Of a DNA stretch of 9,191 nt, positions 1-6,414 are shown piece by piece. A model generated the notes under the pieces. That model saw only the letters and a list, made by a program, of their open reading frames with translations. It did not search any database and was not told the origin of the DNA. The DNA comes from Nitrosopumilales archaeon (GTDB taxonomy: Archaea; Thermoproteota; Nitrososphaeria; Nitrososphaerales; Nitrososphaeraceae): assembly GCA_009665115.1 (NCBI GenBank), contig WJXE01000060.1, positions 1 to 9,191 of the forward strand, in the 5' to 3' direction. Numbering within the stretch: position 1 is the first letter of the stretch; each line of letters opens with the position of its first letter. The translations under genes were made by a program, and so were the position numbers.

Positions 1-150
1 GAGATGGAGACAGGAGTTCCTGTAATCACTAACACGAGTCTAAATGTTATGAACCAGCCTATCTGTCTATCGCCAGTAGATGCACTCTCTACGTTTTATA
101 GTACTGGGATGGATGGCATTGCTATAGGAGATTACCTTCTTCTCAAATGA
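1..150 (+). CDS. Carbamoyltransferase (NodU/CmcH/TobZ type), C-terminal end, partial
   Basis: Frame 1 is open from base 1 to the TGA at 148-150, giving 49 residues that begin EMETGVPVITNTSLN. The pattern TGxPxxxNTSxN, then a Pro-Ile pair, then SPxDAxxTFxxTGMD and IGDYLLLK matches the C-terminal domain of O-carbamoyltransferases of the NodU/CmcH/TobZ family. These enzymes use carbamoyl phosphate and ATP to carbamoylate a hydroxyl of a sugar or other metabolite in the cytoplasm, and are usually about 550-600 residues long. Only the last tenth or so is inside the window, so active-site residues and substrate cannot be judged. The gene converges with the MOSC gene; the 162 bases between their stops show no clear hairpin-plus-T-run terminator. 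The family call is fairly firm and the substrate is unknown. Confidence 0.8.
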   Translation, partial: EMETGVPVITNTSLNVMNQPICLSPVDALSTFYSTGMDGIAIGDYLLLK

Positions 151-312
151 TAGATGGAGATAGATGTAATATGTTAAATACACAGACAAAATAGCAAAAT
201 TGTCGGTTGTCTCTTGACCCTCTGGGTATTATTGGCAGCGTAATGCCATGGGACTTTCCCTATTGACAAGCACTAAGATTTTCCTTCTTTAGTGGATTGA
301 AACACACAGAGT

Positions 313-1140
313 CTATCCTTCGAATCGCACGAGGTCTCCGCGACGAATTGTTCCACCCCGCTGAACTGATGCATAGACTCCGGCATTCACCTTGTTGTAC
401 CTTGCGATCGTGCGCAAGATACCTAAATCTTTGGGAAGGTCCCCCTGCGACAGCGTCGTCATCACACACCTTGTGCAAGGTCCAGTGACCCGCAGCACAA
501 TATCCTCGCCGATCATTATCTTCTTGCCCATCCATAAATTCTCGATAAAGTTCCTCTCTCCAGACGCTGACTCCATCACTATGTTTGGCCTAAACCGTCG
601 AACCTCGAAGCGTCCTTCTGGATAGAGTTCTCGTAGACGGTTGATTGTAGAAGTCGTCAAGAGATGGATTACAGCAAGATCGAAGAAAGTTTGGGAGGGC
701 ATGGTTTCGTCGGTGACCTTCTCTCTTTGTGCCAGGCCATCTATATCCGGCCAGTACTCCTCGTAGCTTGGCCTCTCCAAACTAGCCCTCATGAGCCTAA
801 CATCTTGATCAAGAACCTTTGACAAAGTGTAATCAATATTATCCTGATCGGAGAAAATGTGGGTGCCATCGGGGAAGGTGATCCTGACTGGTGGAATGTT
901 CTCGACTACTTGTGGTGGATCTATAAAGACAGAACGAAAGTCGAAGAGCTTTCCCCATTTCTTGGGGTTCTTGGCACTAGCCACCTTGCCAGTTTTCTGG
1001 TCGATTAGTGCGTATGCACGATCCCCTATCAGTCCGCGTTCCGTTACGTACGAAGAATTGAGCTCCTCTCCCAACATTGACTTTACGGGATATCGCCAGA
1101 TAGAAACTACCATTCCTGTATCGGTCCGAGCTTGATTCAC
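313..1140 (-). CDS. MOSC domain protein (YcbX/mARC-like molybdenum-cofactor sulfurase family)
   Basis: This is a 275-residue protein. Residues about 10-120 form the MOSC N-terminal beta-barrel, with the signature IWRYPVKSMLGEEL (14-27) and GLIGDRAYALID (36-47). Residues about 140-275 form the MOSC domain, with RRFRPNIVM (181-189) and GPCTRCVMTT (220-229). By analogy with mARC and YcbX, Cys225 is the likely molybdenum ligand. Family members bind molybdenum cofactor and reduce N-hydroxylated compounds or handle sulfur. No C-terminal ferredoxin domain is present, so an external electron donor would be needed. The start used is GTG at 1138-1140, with a GAGG about 10 bases upstream (1151-1154). 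An ATG ten codons in (Met10) lies just before the conserved region and is a real alternative. No other molybdenum-cofactor gene is nearby, so the exact reaction cannot be assigned. Confidence 0.88.
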   Translation of the reverse strand: MNQARTDTGMVVSIWRYPVKSMLGEELNSSYVTERGLIGDRAYALIDQKTGKVASAKNPKKWGKLFDFRSVFIDPPQVVENIPPVRITFPDGTHIFSDQDNIDYTLSKVLDQDVRLMRASLERPSYEEYWPDIDGLAQREKVTDETMPSQTFFDLAVIHLLTTSTINRLRELYPEGRFEVRRFRPNIVMESASGERNFIENLWMGKKIMIGEDIVLRVTGPCTRCVMTTLSQGDLPKDLGILRTIARYNKVNAGVYASVQRGGTIRRGDLVRFEG

Positions 1141-1150
1141 AAGCAGTCAT

Positions 1151-1154
1151 CCTC
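1151..1154 (-). promoter_or_regulatory. Ribosome-binding site supporting the GTG start of the MOSC gene
   Basis: On the minus strand GAGG lies 10 bases before the GTG at 1140. The internal ATG at 1111-1113 has GGA directly abutting it, which is poor spacing. This favours the GTG start, though the motif is short. Confidence 0.4.
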
Positions 1155-1296
1155 TCTGAGACTTCAGAGTGCAATAAGGGTTTGGCAATATTAAGGTCGT
1201 AAACAACAACCAGGCTCACTAATCTCTAATATTAGTACGCACAGCATTTCGTTAACATACTTTATGTTATTTATCTTATATACCCTAATTGATTAA

Positions 1297-1449
1297 TTGA
1301 ACTATCTCCCAAAGAAGGTACTGCGTAACCGACTAGCAAATAACGAACATATTGAGGTTCAAAAATCCGGCTGTAGCAACAAATACTGCACCAAGCTACT
1401 ACAAACAAGGTGTAACTATCCCAAATCGAAAGAAAAAATAAACTGGTGA
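1297..1449 (+). CDS. Possible small Cys-containing protein, 50 residues
   Basis: A TTG-started frame of 50 codons ends at TGA 1447-1449. The product begins MNYLPKKVLRNRLANN, is basic, and has a late Cys cluster, GCSNKYCTKLLQTRC (three Cys with spacings of 4 and 6). An AT-rich TTATATA at 1277-1283 lies upstream, but there is no Shine-Dalgarno sequence, so translation would have to be leaderless or does not occur. I do not recognise a family. The codons look ordinary and the frame is the only sizeable one in the 376-base gap between the cupin and MOSC genes. It could be a small metal-binding protein, a decayed gene end or chance. Confidence 0.28.
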   Translation: MNYLPKKVLRNRLANNEHIEVQKSGCSNKYCTKLLQTRCNYPKSKEKINW

Positions 1450-1516
1450 GGATAGTAAATCAACCATCATTATTAGATTCTTTATGTTGCCTGTTCTATC
1501 CGTTCCACTTCCTTAA

Positions 1517-1882
1517 TTACTTCTTAGCGTATTCTTTCATACCTGTGAAGTCTACTGCAACGAAGGGTTCGTTTCCAATTATCCATGCATTATGTCCGGG
1601 TGGAAGATAACCTACATCTCCAGGACCGAATTCTTCTTCAGAGCCATCATCCATTTTAACTCTCATTCTTCCAGAAATAACATATTGTGTATGCGGAGCT
1701 TGACAGCTTTCAGTTTTAACAATAGGCTTCACGCATTTCTCCCAACTCCATCCTGGTTCAAAATATGCTCTACCTATACTAGTCTCACCAACCTTTGCGA
1801 TCTCAACTTTGCCCTTATCGAAAGAGCGTGTTTCGTCTGGTGATTTCATACTCTTTTTTTGCAATTTCGCTGTTGTTGTCAT
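1517..1882 (-). CDS. Small single-domain cupin protein
   Basis: This 121-residue protein is a single cupin beta-barrel. The first cupin motif is degenerate: PHTQYVISG (63-71) keeps one His (His64) and the following Gly. The second motif is clear, GDVGYLPPGHNAWIIGN (88-104), with His97. A conserved stretch FEPGWSWEKCVKPIV (41-55) and Cys60 precede the barrel. With one His in each motif the metal site may be incomplete, so the role could be sensing or binding rather than oxygenase chemistry. The ATG at 1880-1882 has no Shine-Dalgarno sequence, and TATTGATAAATC lies about 25-35 bases upstream, consistent with a leaderless transcript. The start codon lies at the edge of a 9-bp inverted repeat, which may be regulatory. 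The family is secure; the substrate is unknown. Confidence 0.88.
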   Translation of the reverse strand: MTTTAKLQKKSMKSPDETRSFDKGKVEIAKVGETSIGRAYFEPGWSWEKCVKPIVKTESCQAPHTQYVISGRMRVKMDDGSEEEFGPGDVGYLPPGHNAWIIGNEPFVAVDFTGMKEYAKK

Positions 1883-1895
1883 ATATTGACAACAA
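1873..1895. repeat. Perfect 9-bp inverted repeat at the cupin start codon
   Basis: The arms TTGTTGTCA (1873-1881) and TGACAACAA (1887-1895) are perfect reverse complements with a 5-base spacer, TATAT. The cupin ATG (minus, 1880-1882) overlaps the inner edge of one arm. As DNA this is a candidate operator for a dimeric regulator; as RNA it would bury the start codon of a leaderless message. Either use is inference. Confidence 0.5.
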
Positions 1896-1904
1896 TGAGT
1901 GCTT

Positions 1905-1916
1905 GATTTATCAATA
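1905..1916 (-). promoter_or_regulatory. Possible TATA box for the cupin gene
   Basis: On the minus strand the AT-rich TATTGATAAATC lies about 25-35 bases before the ATG at 1882. That is the spacing expected for an archaeal TATA box driving a leaderless mRNA. The surrounding DNA is generally AT-rich, so this is weak. Confidence 0.28.
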
Positions 1917-1970
1917 TTTCTATTATTTATTCAGTTGTAGGACTCTTCAAGTGAATAACTTCTCTTCCCT

Positions 1971-1998
1971 GTACACCTGAACAGCTGTACAGGTGTGC
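1971..1998. repeat. Hairpin-forming inverted repeat
   Basis: ACACCTG (1973-1979) pairs with CAGGTGT (1990-1996), and a G-U pair plus a G-C pair extend the stem to 9 bp. The loop contains the self-complementary ACAGCTGT. It lies about 90 bases upstream of the cupin start. A smaller inverted repeat, CTAGT-ACA-ACTAG, follows at 2008-2020. Confidence 0.4.
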
Positions 1999-2115
1999 CA
2001 CTGACTACTAGTACAACTAGCAGTAATGTATGCATTAACCAAGGTGACAATTCAACCGACATACACAAATGATCTTGCAGGAAAGCAAGATGCATATTCT
2101 CTACATTTTTTTCTG

Positions 2116-2319
2116 TCAATACAACAACATTAAGTATCGATCTAATCCTGACTGGCTGCAGGGCATAGGAAGTGAAACCATCTGAATATAAAATAAAATA
2201 ATTATTTCAAGCTTGTGTTGTTCGACTTCACTATCGGACCAAATGTCTGCCATAATTGCTCGCTCTAATACTGGTTCTAAAACTCCAGTTTTATTTGGCT
2301 GTTCAAAACAGACACATGA
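2116..2319 (-). pseudogene. Possible eroded coding stretch of unknown family
   Basis: The minus strand is free of stops for 67 codons, ending at the TGA at 2116-2118. It reads with protein-like composition, for example FEQPNKTGVLEPVLERAIMA. The first in-frame ATG comes only at that final Met, leaving about 47 codons, and no ribosome-binding site is seen. The opposite strand is also open here, so chance is quite possible. I do not recognise a family. Confidence 0.18.
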
Positions 2320-2522
2320 TTATTTGAGGTTAAGGTTAAGGTAGTAATAACATACTCATTCAATTTTTATTAGTCTAAGGAGCTCGCGCTGCAAAAAACC
2401 AAAGAAATTATCGTTTTAGCAACTGTTCTTGCTGTGCAGTATAGACTGAATTTCACTTCTTTGCAACGTTGTTTGTAAAGAATGATGAGCTGAATAATCG
2501 GAAGGAGAAGGACTTCAAAATA

Positions 2523-2556
2523 CGATAGTTGAGCGTGATAAATGAGCTAACTATTG
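2523..2556. repeat. Bulged stem-loop in non-coding DNA
   Basis: ATAGTT (2525-2530), a bulged G (2531) and AGC (2532-2534) pair with GCT (2546-2548) and AACTAT (2549-2554). A G-U pair and a C-G pair extend the stem outward to 2523 and 2556. The loop is 11 bases. No gene starts or ends close by, so a terminator or leader role is not obvious; a small RNA element is possible. Confidence 0.35.
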
Positions 2557-2867
2557 AGTCATTCAAAAATAAAACGTGGTAATACGTGTTGGAATAGCAC
2601 GATTTCATGTCGAATTAGTTAGCTGATATTTCAAAGTATGGAATGTTTAGAATTCGAAGGCCAATGCTATTGTTGTTGTTGGTTATTTTATGAGAAAAAC
2701 GGTTGACAACAGCTAACGTTCGGTCGGCGCTGTGGTGACCTTCCCTTGCAGAGGAGCTGCGACATATGGGTTCATAACCACGGTTGCTGATTAGTTTAGA
2801 CCGGTGATGAGTAATCAAACGATTTGCAAAGTAGAATTAATCTATCAAACTTGGAAATAGTCAATTC

Positions 2868-3098
2868 ATGAAACAAATCAAATCGGTCAGGTGTAGTATG
2901 AGTCATGAAGGCGCCGTTGTTGAGTGCGATAGAATACAATCTGAACATAAGCTGATACACGAACATCATTTTGTTCCTAGAAGAGTGAAAGGAGCAGATC
3001 ATTTTGCTATCTGTTGTATTACCTGCGACGATTGTTACTGTCATATTTGTGGCAAAATACTAGTCGCCTTCACCGATAGCTCAGCTCTACAACCGTAA
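2868..3098 (+). CDS. Small Cys/His-rich protein, possible zinc-binding, hypothetical
   Basis: This 76-residue ATG-started frame is unusually rich in Cys and His. It contains HKLIHEHHFVPRR in the middle and CCITCDDCYCHICGK near the end, giving closely spaced C-x2-C-x2-C-x-C-x2-C ligands suited to zinc. No family was recognised. The upstream sequence is AT-rich with only a weak purine stretch, so translation signals are poor. Just past its stop another frame runs open to 3223 (about 47 codons, rich in Lys and Leu). That raises the possibility that the original protein was longer and has been shifted by one base near 3077-3092. It stands alone between gene-poor stretches. It may be a real small zinc protein or the remains of one. 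Confidence 0.38.
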   Translation: MKQIKSVRCSMSHEGAVVECDRIQSEHKLIHEHHFVPRRVKGADHFAICCITCDDCYCHICGKILVAFTDSSALQP

Positions 3099-3226
3099 TT
3101 ACTCTTGAGTTAGTATCAGAGAGAAAGATCAAAAGCCATGACCCAGACCATAAGGTAGAGTTAAACCCACTCGTTAAGTTACGTCTTAAACTTAAAACAG
3201 AGCGCACATATAAGATAAAGTAGAAG

Positions 3227-3257
3227 ATATCTGAATTGAATTGTACAGCTCAGATAT
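3227..3257. repeat. Perfect 8-bp inverted repeat
   Basis: ATATCTGA (3227-3234) and TCAGATAT (3250-3257) are perfect reverse complements separated by 15 bases. The arms follow directly after the frame that closes at 3223, so a 3'-end hairpin is one reading. Function is unknown. Confidence 0.35.
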
Positions 3258-3367
3258 TCGTGCTTCATTCGGATATGCTCCACCCTACAATTGCATCTTT
3301 TAAGGGTGCGCCTGTGTTGGTTGGCATGCTAATCGACAACGTTTTTGTTTAATGGTGTTGGGGAGCC

Positions 3368-3398
3368 TGTAAAGTCTATGCCATGTGCTCACTTTACA
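3368..3398. repeat. Perfect 7-bp inverted repeat
   Basis: TGTAAAG (3368-3374) and CTTTACA (3392-3398) are perfect reverse complements separated by 17 bases. It lies about 160 bases downstream of polX (minus strand). The long spacer fits a regulator-binding dyad better than a terminator, but neither is shown. Confidence 0.3.
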
Positions 3399-3561
3399 AA
3401 TTCACGAAACTTTATAGCCCATGGAACTTACGGCACGTGTTAGCGACCGTATGAGTACAATATTGGTCACATGAAATACAATCAGGCCTTTGGTAACAAT
3501 GACTAGACGATATCATCGATCGTTTCTATTCTCATCTTTTTTGCGGAGACTGAAGGACTCA

Positions 3562-5382
3562 TCACTTTAGGCACCTCAGCAACTCATCAACGGGCATCGT
3601 ATTTAGTATATTAGATTTTTCTGCCCAGCCACGCCTAGCTTGACCTATCCCAAATTTTAAAAATCCAAAATGAACAGGATGATGTGCATCTGAATCAATT
3701 ACAAGTTTAACACCCTTTTGTATAGCCATTCTTACATATTCATCTTTTAGATCAAGACGGTCATAATGTGCATCAATTTCCAGTATAGTATTAGTATCAT
3801 TTGCAATATCTACCAGTTTCTCAATATTGACAGGATATCCTTCTCTTTTATTTATACGCCTGCCTGTAGGATGGAATATTATATCGACGCTGGGATTCCG
3901 TGCTGCTTTTATTAGCCTATCAGTTTGGACTTCAATTGGCTGTGAGAAATTAGAATGAATAGCTGCCCCTACGATGTCAAGTTTATCTAGTACATTATTT
4001 GCGATATCAAGTGATCCATCTCTCATTATATTCACTTCAGCACCAGATAAAATTCGGAAATTATTAGGTTTTGTTCGAGGAGTTGACGCTGATAAATCAG
4101 CTCCATTAATACGTTGCCTTTCTGTTTTATCCGGCACCCGCCTTATACGATCATTTAATTCTGCAATTCTGTTTGTTTGATCTAATAGTTGTTTTTCATC
4201 AAGTCCGTTTGTTAATTTCAAACTTTTTGTGTGATCTGTTATGACTATATATTGAAGTCCGAATTTTTCATTGGCGGCTAAAGCCATCTCTTCAATTGAC
4301 ATTGTTCCATCTGTGCTATTGCTGTGGACTTGCAAATCACCTTTCAAATCATTGTATTCTATTAGTTTCGGTAGTCCCTTGGCTCCCTTTTTTGCTAGCT
4401 CAATTTCTCCCAAGTATTCTCTCATTTCAGGGGGAATCCATTCCAAATCCAGTGTCTGGTACACTTCTTCTTCTGTTGAACCAGCAATTCTGTGCTGAGA
4501 ATTGTCAAAAATCCCCCATTCATTCAAGTGAAGGCCTTTGGCGAGTGCTATCTTACGCATAGCAACACCATGTTCTTTGCTGCCTGTAAAATATTGCAAT
4601 GCTGAGCCAAAACTTTCTTCAGGAACGACCAGTAGGTCAGCATCCATTCCGTTATTTAAGCGGACGAATGTCTTGGTTGATCCTTTCCCAAGAACCTCAT
4701 CTATTTCCGGCATTGATGCAAAATAATCCATTACCTTCTCAACATCATTACAAGCTACGACGAAATCAATATCACCTACAGTTTCTTTCATTCTCCGAAA
4801 AGAACCGGCAACAACTGCATTTTTTACTCCGTTAAACTTCAAGAGACGTGTTTCAATTTGTTTTATTAGAGGATAAACCTCGCCTAAAAGATACCGACTT
4901 CTTCCTTTCTTAAATAGTTGAATTTTTTTCAAAATTATTTCTTCTTTTTTTTCAGAAAAACCACGAATGCTACGAAGCTTTCCTCCCGATGCTGCTTTTT
5001 CTAAACCTGATAAATCTCTGATACCTAGCTTGTCATATACAATCTTAATCGTTTTAGGACCTATGCCTTCTAAACCATAAAATCCATCAATATCTATATC
5101 AGTCTTGGATTTTAACTCGTCTAAATATTGGATTTTTCCTGTTGTAAGGTATTCTTCAATTTTTAAAGCAATTGCCTTTCCGACGGACGGAATTTGCATC
5201 AGTCCTTTCAATCCCTGTGTTGCGTATACCTCCTCGACGTTTGAAGATAAATTTGCGATTACATCTGATGCCCTCTTATAAGATCTAATTTTAAAAACTA
5301 TGTTAGAGTTATCCTCTTCTTCCTCCATTTCTAGCAGAAATGCAATATCACGCAAAATACTCGCAATATTGGCATTTTTCAT
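3562..5382 (-). CDS. polX: DNA polymerase/3'-5' exonuclease PolX
   Basis: This 606-residue protein has the usual bacterial/archaeal PolX length and architecture. Residues 1-155 hold the lyase-like N-terminal region with two helix-hairpin-helix segments, IPSVGKAIALKIEEYL (64-79) and LEGIGPKTIKIVYDKLGI (104-121). The palm has GSFRRMKETVGDIDFVV (193-209), whose Asp204 and Asp206, with Asp249 in DADLLVV, form the catalytic triad. The C-terminal PHP domain (about 345-606) has DLQVHSNSTDG (349-359), ITDH (381-384), GAEVNIM (447-453), IHS (475-477), FHPTGRR (503-509) and SDAH (564-567), a metal-dependent nuclease site. The first expected PHP His is Gln351. PolX fills short gaps during repair of damaged bases. 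The ATG has a GGTGA nine bases upstream. Its promoter must lie in or next to the decayed TFB gene. Identification is firm. Confidence 0.96.
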   Translation of the reverse strand: MKNANIASILRDIAFLLEMEEEEDNSNIVFKIRSYKRASDVIANLSSNVEEVYATQGLKGLMQIPSVGKAIALKIEEYLTTGKIQYLDELKSKTDIDIDGFYGLEGIGPKTIKIVYDKLGIRDLSGLEKAASGGKLRSIRGFSEKKEEIILKKIQLFKKGRSRYLLGEVYPLIKQIETRLLKFNGVKNAVVAGSFRRMKETVGDIDFVVACNDVEKVMDYFASMPEIDEVLGKGSTKTFVRLNNGMDADLLVVPEESFGSALQYFTGSKEHGVAMRKIALAKGLHLNEWGIFDNSQHRIAGSTEEEVYQTLDLEWIPPEMREYLGEIELAKKGAKGLPKLIEYNDLKGDLQVHSNSTDGTMSIEEMALAANEKFGLQYIVITDHTKSLKLTNGLDEKQLLDQTNRIAELNDRIRRVPDKTERQRINGADLSASTPRTKPNNFRILSGAEVNIMRDGSLDIANNVLDKLDIVGAAIHSNFSQPIEVQTDRLIKAARNPSVDIIFHPTGRRINKREGYPVNIEKLVDIANDTNTILEIDAHYDRLDLKDEYVRMAIQKGVKLVIDSDAHHPVHFGFLKFGIGQARRGWAEKSNILNTMPVDELLRCLK

Positions 5383-5391
5383 CTTTGTCCT

Positions 5392-5396
5392 TCACC
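5392..5396 (-). promoter_or_regulatory. Ribosome-binding site of polX
   Basis: GGTGA on the minus strand lies nine bases before the ATG at 5380-5382. This is the classic archaeal Shine-Dalgarno core and fixes the start of polX. Confidence 0.7.
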
Positions 5397-5439
5397 ATAT
5401 TGTCAAAGTCATGCTAACATACCTAAAATCTCTTCCTAC

Positions 5440-5823
5440 CGGACGCGTAATCCATTATCGCCATAATTATCAAATTTAGGAAATATCGCTAACATTCAAA
5501 GGTTAGGAAGTTAGAATAGATCTCATAGCCCTAGTGCATGAAAGCCTCACTATTATTTTCAAAATCTGTTACAAGGGCGTTCATTCTTTTGTGGTACAGC
5601 TGCTCATGAATTATAATTAAGAGGTAAGAGGTAAAAATATCCGTATGACTTTAAGATTACATCTAATTTCGCTCATATAGTTTCGATCGAAATGTATCAA
5701 GTATTAAGACTGGAGAGATTATCACTCAATCAGATATTGCAAGGGCGGCCGGCGTAACAGTAGTCACTCAGGAATAGAGCTAAGGAAGTCAGAGATAAAC
5801 TTGAGCTAAACCAACAAGGATGA
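5440..5823 (+). pseudogene. Decayed transcription initiation factor B (TFB) gene
   Basis: The 3' end is unmistakable. 5712-5768 reads GEIITQSDIARAAGVT plus VVT, the last cyclin repeat of TFB (canonical TQxDIAxAAGVTEVTVRNR). The frame then breaks with loss of two bases, and 5770-5823 reads RNRAKEVRDKLELNQQG and a stop, the normal TFB C-terminus. Upstream, 5676-5711 reads about SYSFDRNVSSIKT, matching the preceding repeat. Around 5540-5600 VHESLTIIFKICYKG, then GRS in another frame, resemble the first cyclin repeat (VHESAxxIYRKAxxKG-RGRSI). 5440-5505 reads RTRNPLSP, a stop, then LSNLGNIANIQRL, resembling the post-zinc-ribbon region. An intact TFB is about 300 residues; this is under half that length, with stops, frame changes and deletions. 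TFB recruits RNA polymerase to TATA-bound TBP. The 3' half is secure; the 5' assignments are inference. The left edge is approximate. Confidence 0.8.
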
Positions 5824-6015
5824 ATAGGAGTTCCTTCTTCTCCGATAGACTCGAAAAGTCAACATGGTTGTTGAATATTTGATATTATACTATTGCTATA
5901 ATTAGATACCTCTCTTCTACAACTGAGGGTGCAGAAAAAAGAGAGGATAGAATTCAAGTGGCAATAAGGAGTGTAAAAGTATATGTATTTCATAGGATAT
6001 TGAGAATGAAGATTA
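5824..6015. other. Upstream region of the propeller gene with an 8-bp inverted repeat
   Basis: CCTCTCTT (5909-5916) and AAGAGAGG (5939-5946) are perfect reverse complements with a 22-base spacer. An AT-rich CTATAATTAG at about 5896-5905 could serve as a TATA box for the propeller gene. In that case the inverted repeat would fall at the transcript start or in the leader. Both roles are inferred from position only. Confidence 0.35.
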
Positions 6016-6414
6016 TTGATCGGGAAACAGTCATTGGGAATATCCGATAAACACTCTTGGAAGATGTTCCGAGGGAGTTCGATGCGAACAGGAGCCTCTG
6101 CGTCTAACATACCTCGCAAACCTTCGCTTTTATGGCTAACAGAGGTCGGACCAAGCGTGTCTTCTCCTATATTTGGAGATGGGACAATCTACGTTTCAAC
6201 TATAACAGGGCGAATTTTTGCATTAAATCCATCCGAGAAGCAAATAAAATGGCATTTGAATGTAGGCAGTCCTTTAGTCTCGTCACCCTTACTTCACAAT
6301 AGCATTTTAGTAGCTGCTACATATGACTCTTGGATTAAAGATGCGTCTTTTACAGGGAAAAATTTTGTGCTTGGAATGAATATAGACGATGGGAAGCAGA
6401 TTTGGGGGATATGA
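6016..6414 (+). CDS. PQQ-like beta-propeller protein, N-terminal part (frameshifted)
   Basis: This part has 132 residues. It opens with SWKMFRGSSMRTG (14-26) and PSLLW, the usual entry to PQQ-type (BamB/quinoprotein-like) propellers. It then has blade motifs with SSP at 49-51 and 89-91, and ends inside DDGKQIWG at a TGA. The frame continues without homology loss in the next reading frame: skipping one G of the five-G run at 6404-6408 gives QIWGYEIPGDVFSSP. The complete protein would be about 379 residues with eight SSP-type blades. The start is uncertain. TTG at 6016 is the only start upstream of the conserved SWKMFRG, with a stop at 6007; ATG at 6064 falls inside that motif. No signal peptide is seen, so location is unclear. 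The propeller probably mediates protein contacts or binds a cofactor; no catalytic residues are identifiable. Confidence 0.75.
   Translation: MIGKQSLGISDKHSWKMFRGSSMRTGASASNIPRKPSLLWLTEVGPSVSSPIFGDGTIYVSTITGRIFALNPSEKQIKWHLNVGSPLVSSPLLHNSILVAATYDSWIKDASFTGKNFVLGMNIDDGKQIWGI

Larger units (their letters stand above)
1883..2867. other. Long stretch without a convincing gene
   Basis: Nearly 1 kb has no confident gene. I see a hairpin at 1971-1998, a bulged hairpin at 2523-2556 and a short direct repeat (GGTTAAGGTTAAGG, about 2328-2341). Two stretches read like eroded coding sequence: plus 1968-2072 and minus 2116-2319. No start with a good ribosome-binding site, tRNA fold or mobile-element end was found. 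Promoters for the cupin gene should lie at its left edge. Confidence 0.5.
3099..3561. other. Intergenic stretch with inverted repeats, no gene recognised
   Basis: About 460 bases lie between the Cys-rich ORF and the end of polX. The frame open to 3223 (rich in Lys and Leu, no start) is noted with the Cys-rich ORF. Two inverted repeats are present (3227-3257 and 3368-3398). No T-run terminator follows polX on the minus strand; the T-run at about 3537-3542 is on the plus strand. Confidence 0.45.

Noticed and set aside
260..535. 91-codon minus-strand frame overlapping the end of the MOSC gene
   Set aside because: It lies mostly within the well-supported MOSC gene in another frame and has no family resemblance.
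1350..1365. GGTTCAAAAATCC resembling a tRNA T-arm
   Set aside because: The stem does not pair properly and no acceptor, D or anticodon stems can be built around it.
2803..2809. GTGATGA resembling a box C of a C/D guide RNA
   Set aside because: No CTGA box D at suitable spacing downstream. The ATGATGA at about 2482 has CTGA only one base away, which cannot hold a guide.
2615..2818. 67-codon minus-strand frame with an Asn run
   Set aside because: No translation signal, no recognisable fold features, and low-complexity NNNN from a TTG repeat.
4271..4562. Overlapping plus-strand frames inside polX
   Set aside because: Antisense shadows of a long gene with complete polymerase and PHP motifs.
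5859..6119. 86-codon minus-strand frame upstream of and across the propeller start
   Set aside because: It overlaps the conserved propeller N-terminus on the other strand and shows no motif of its own.
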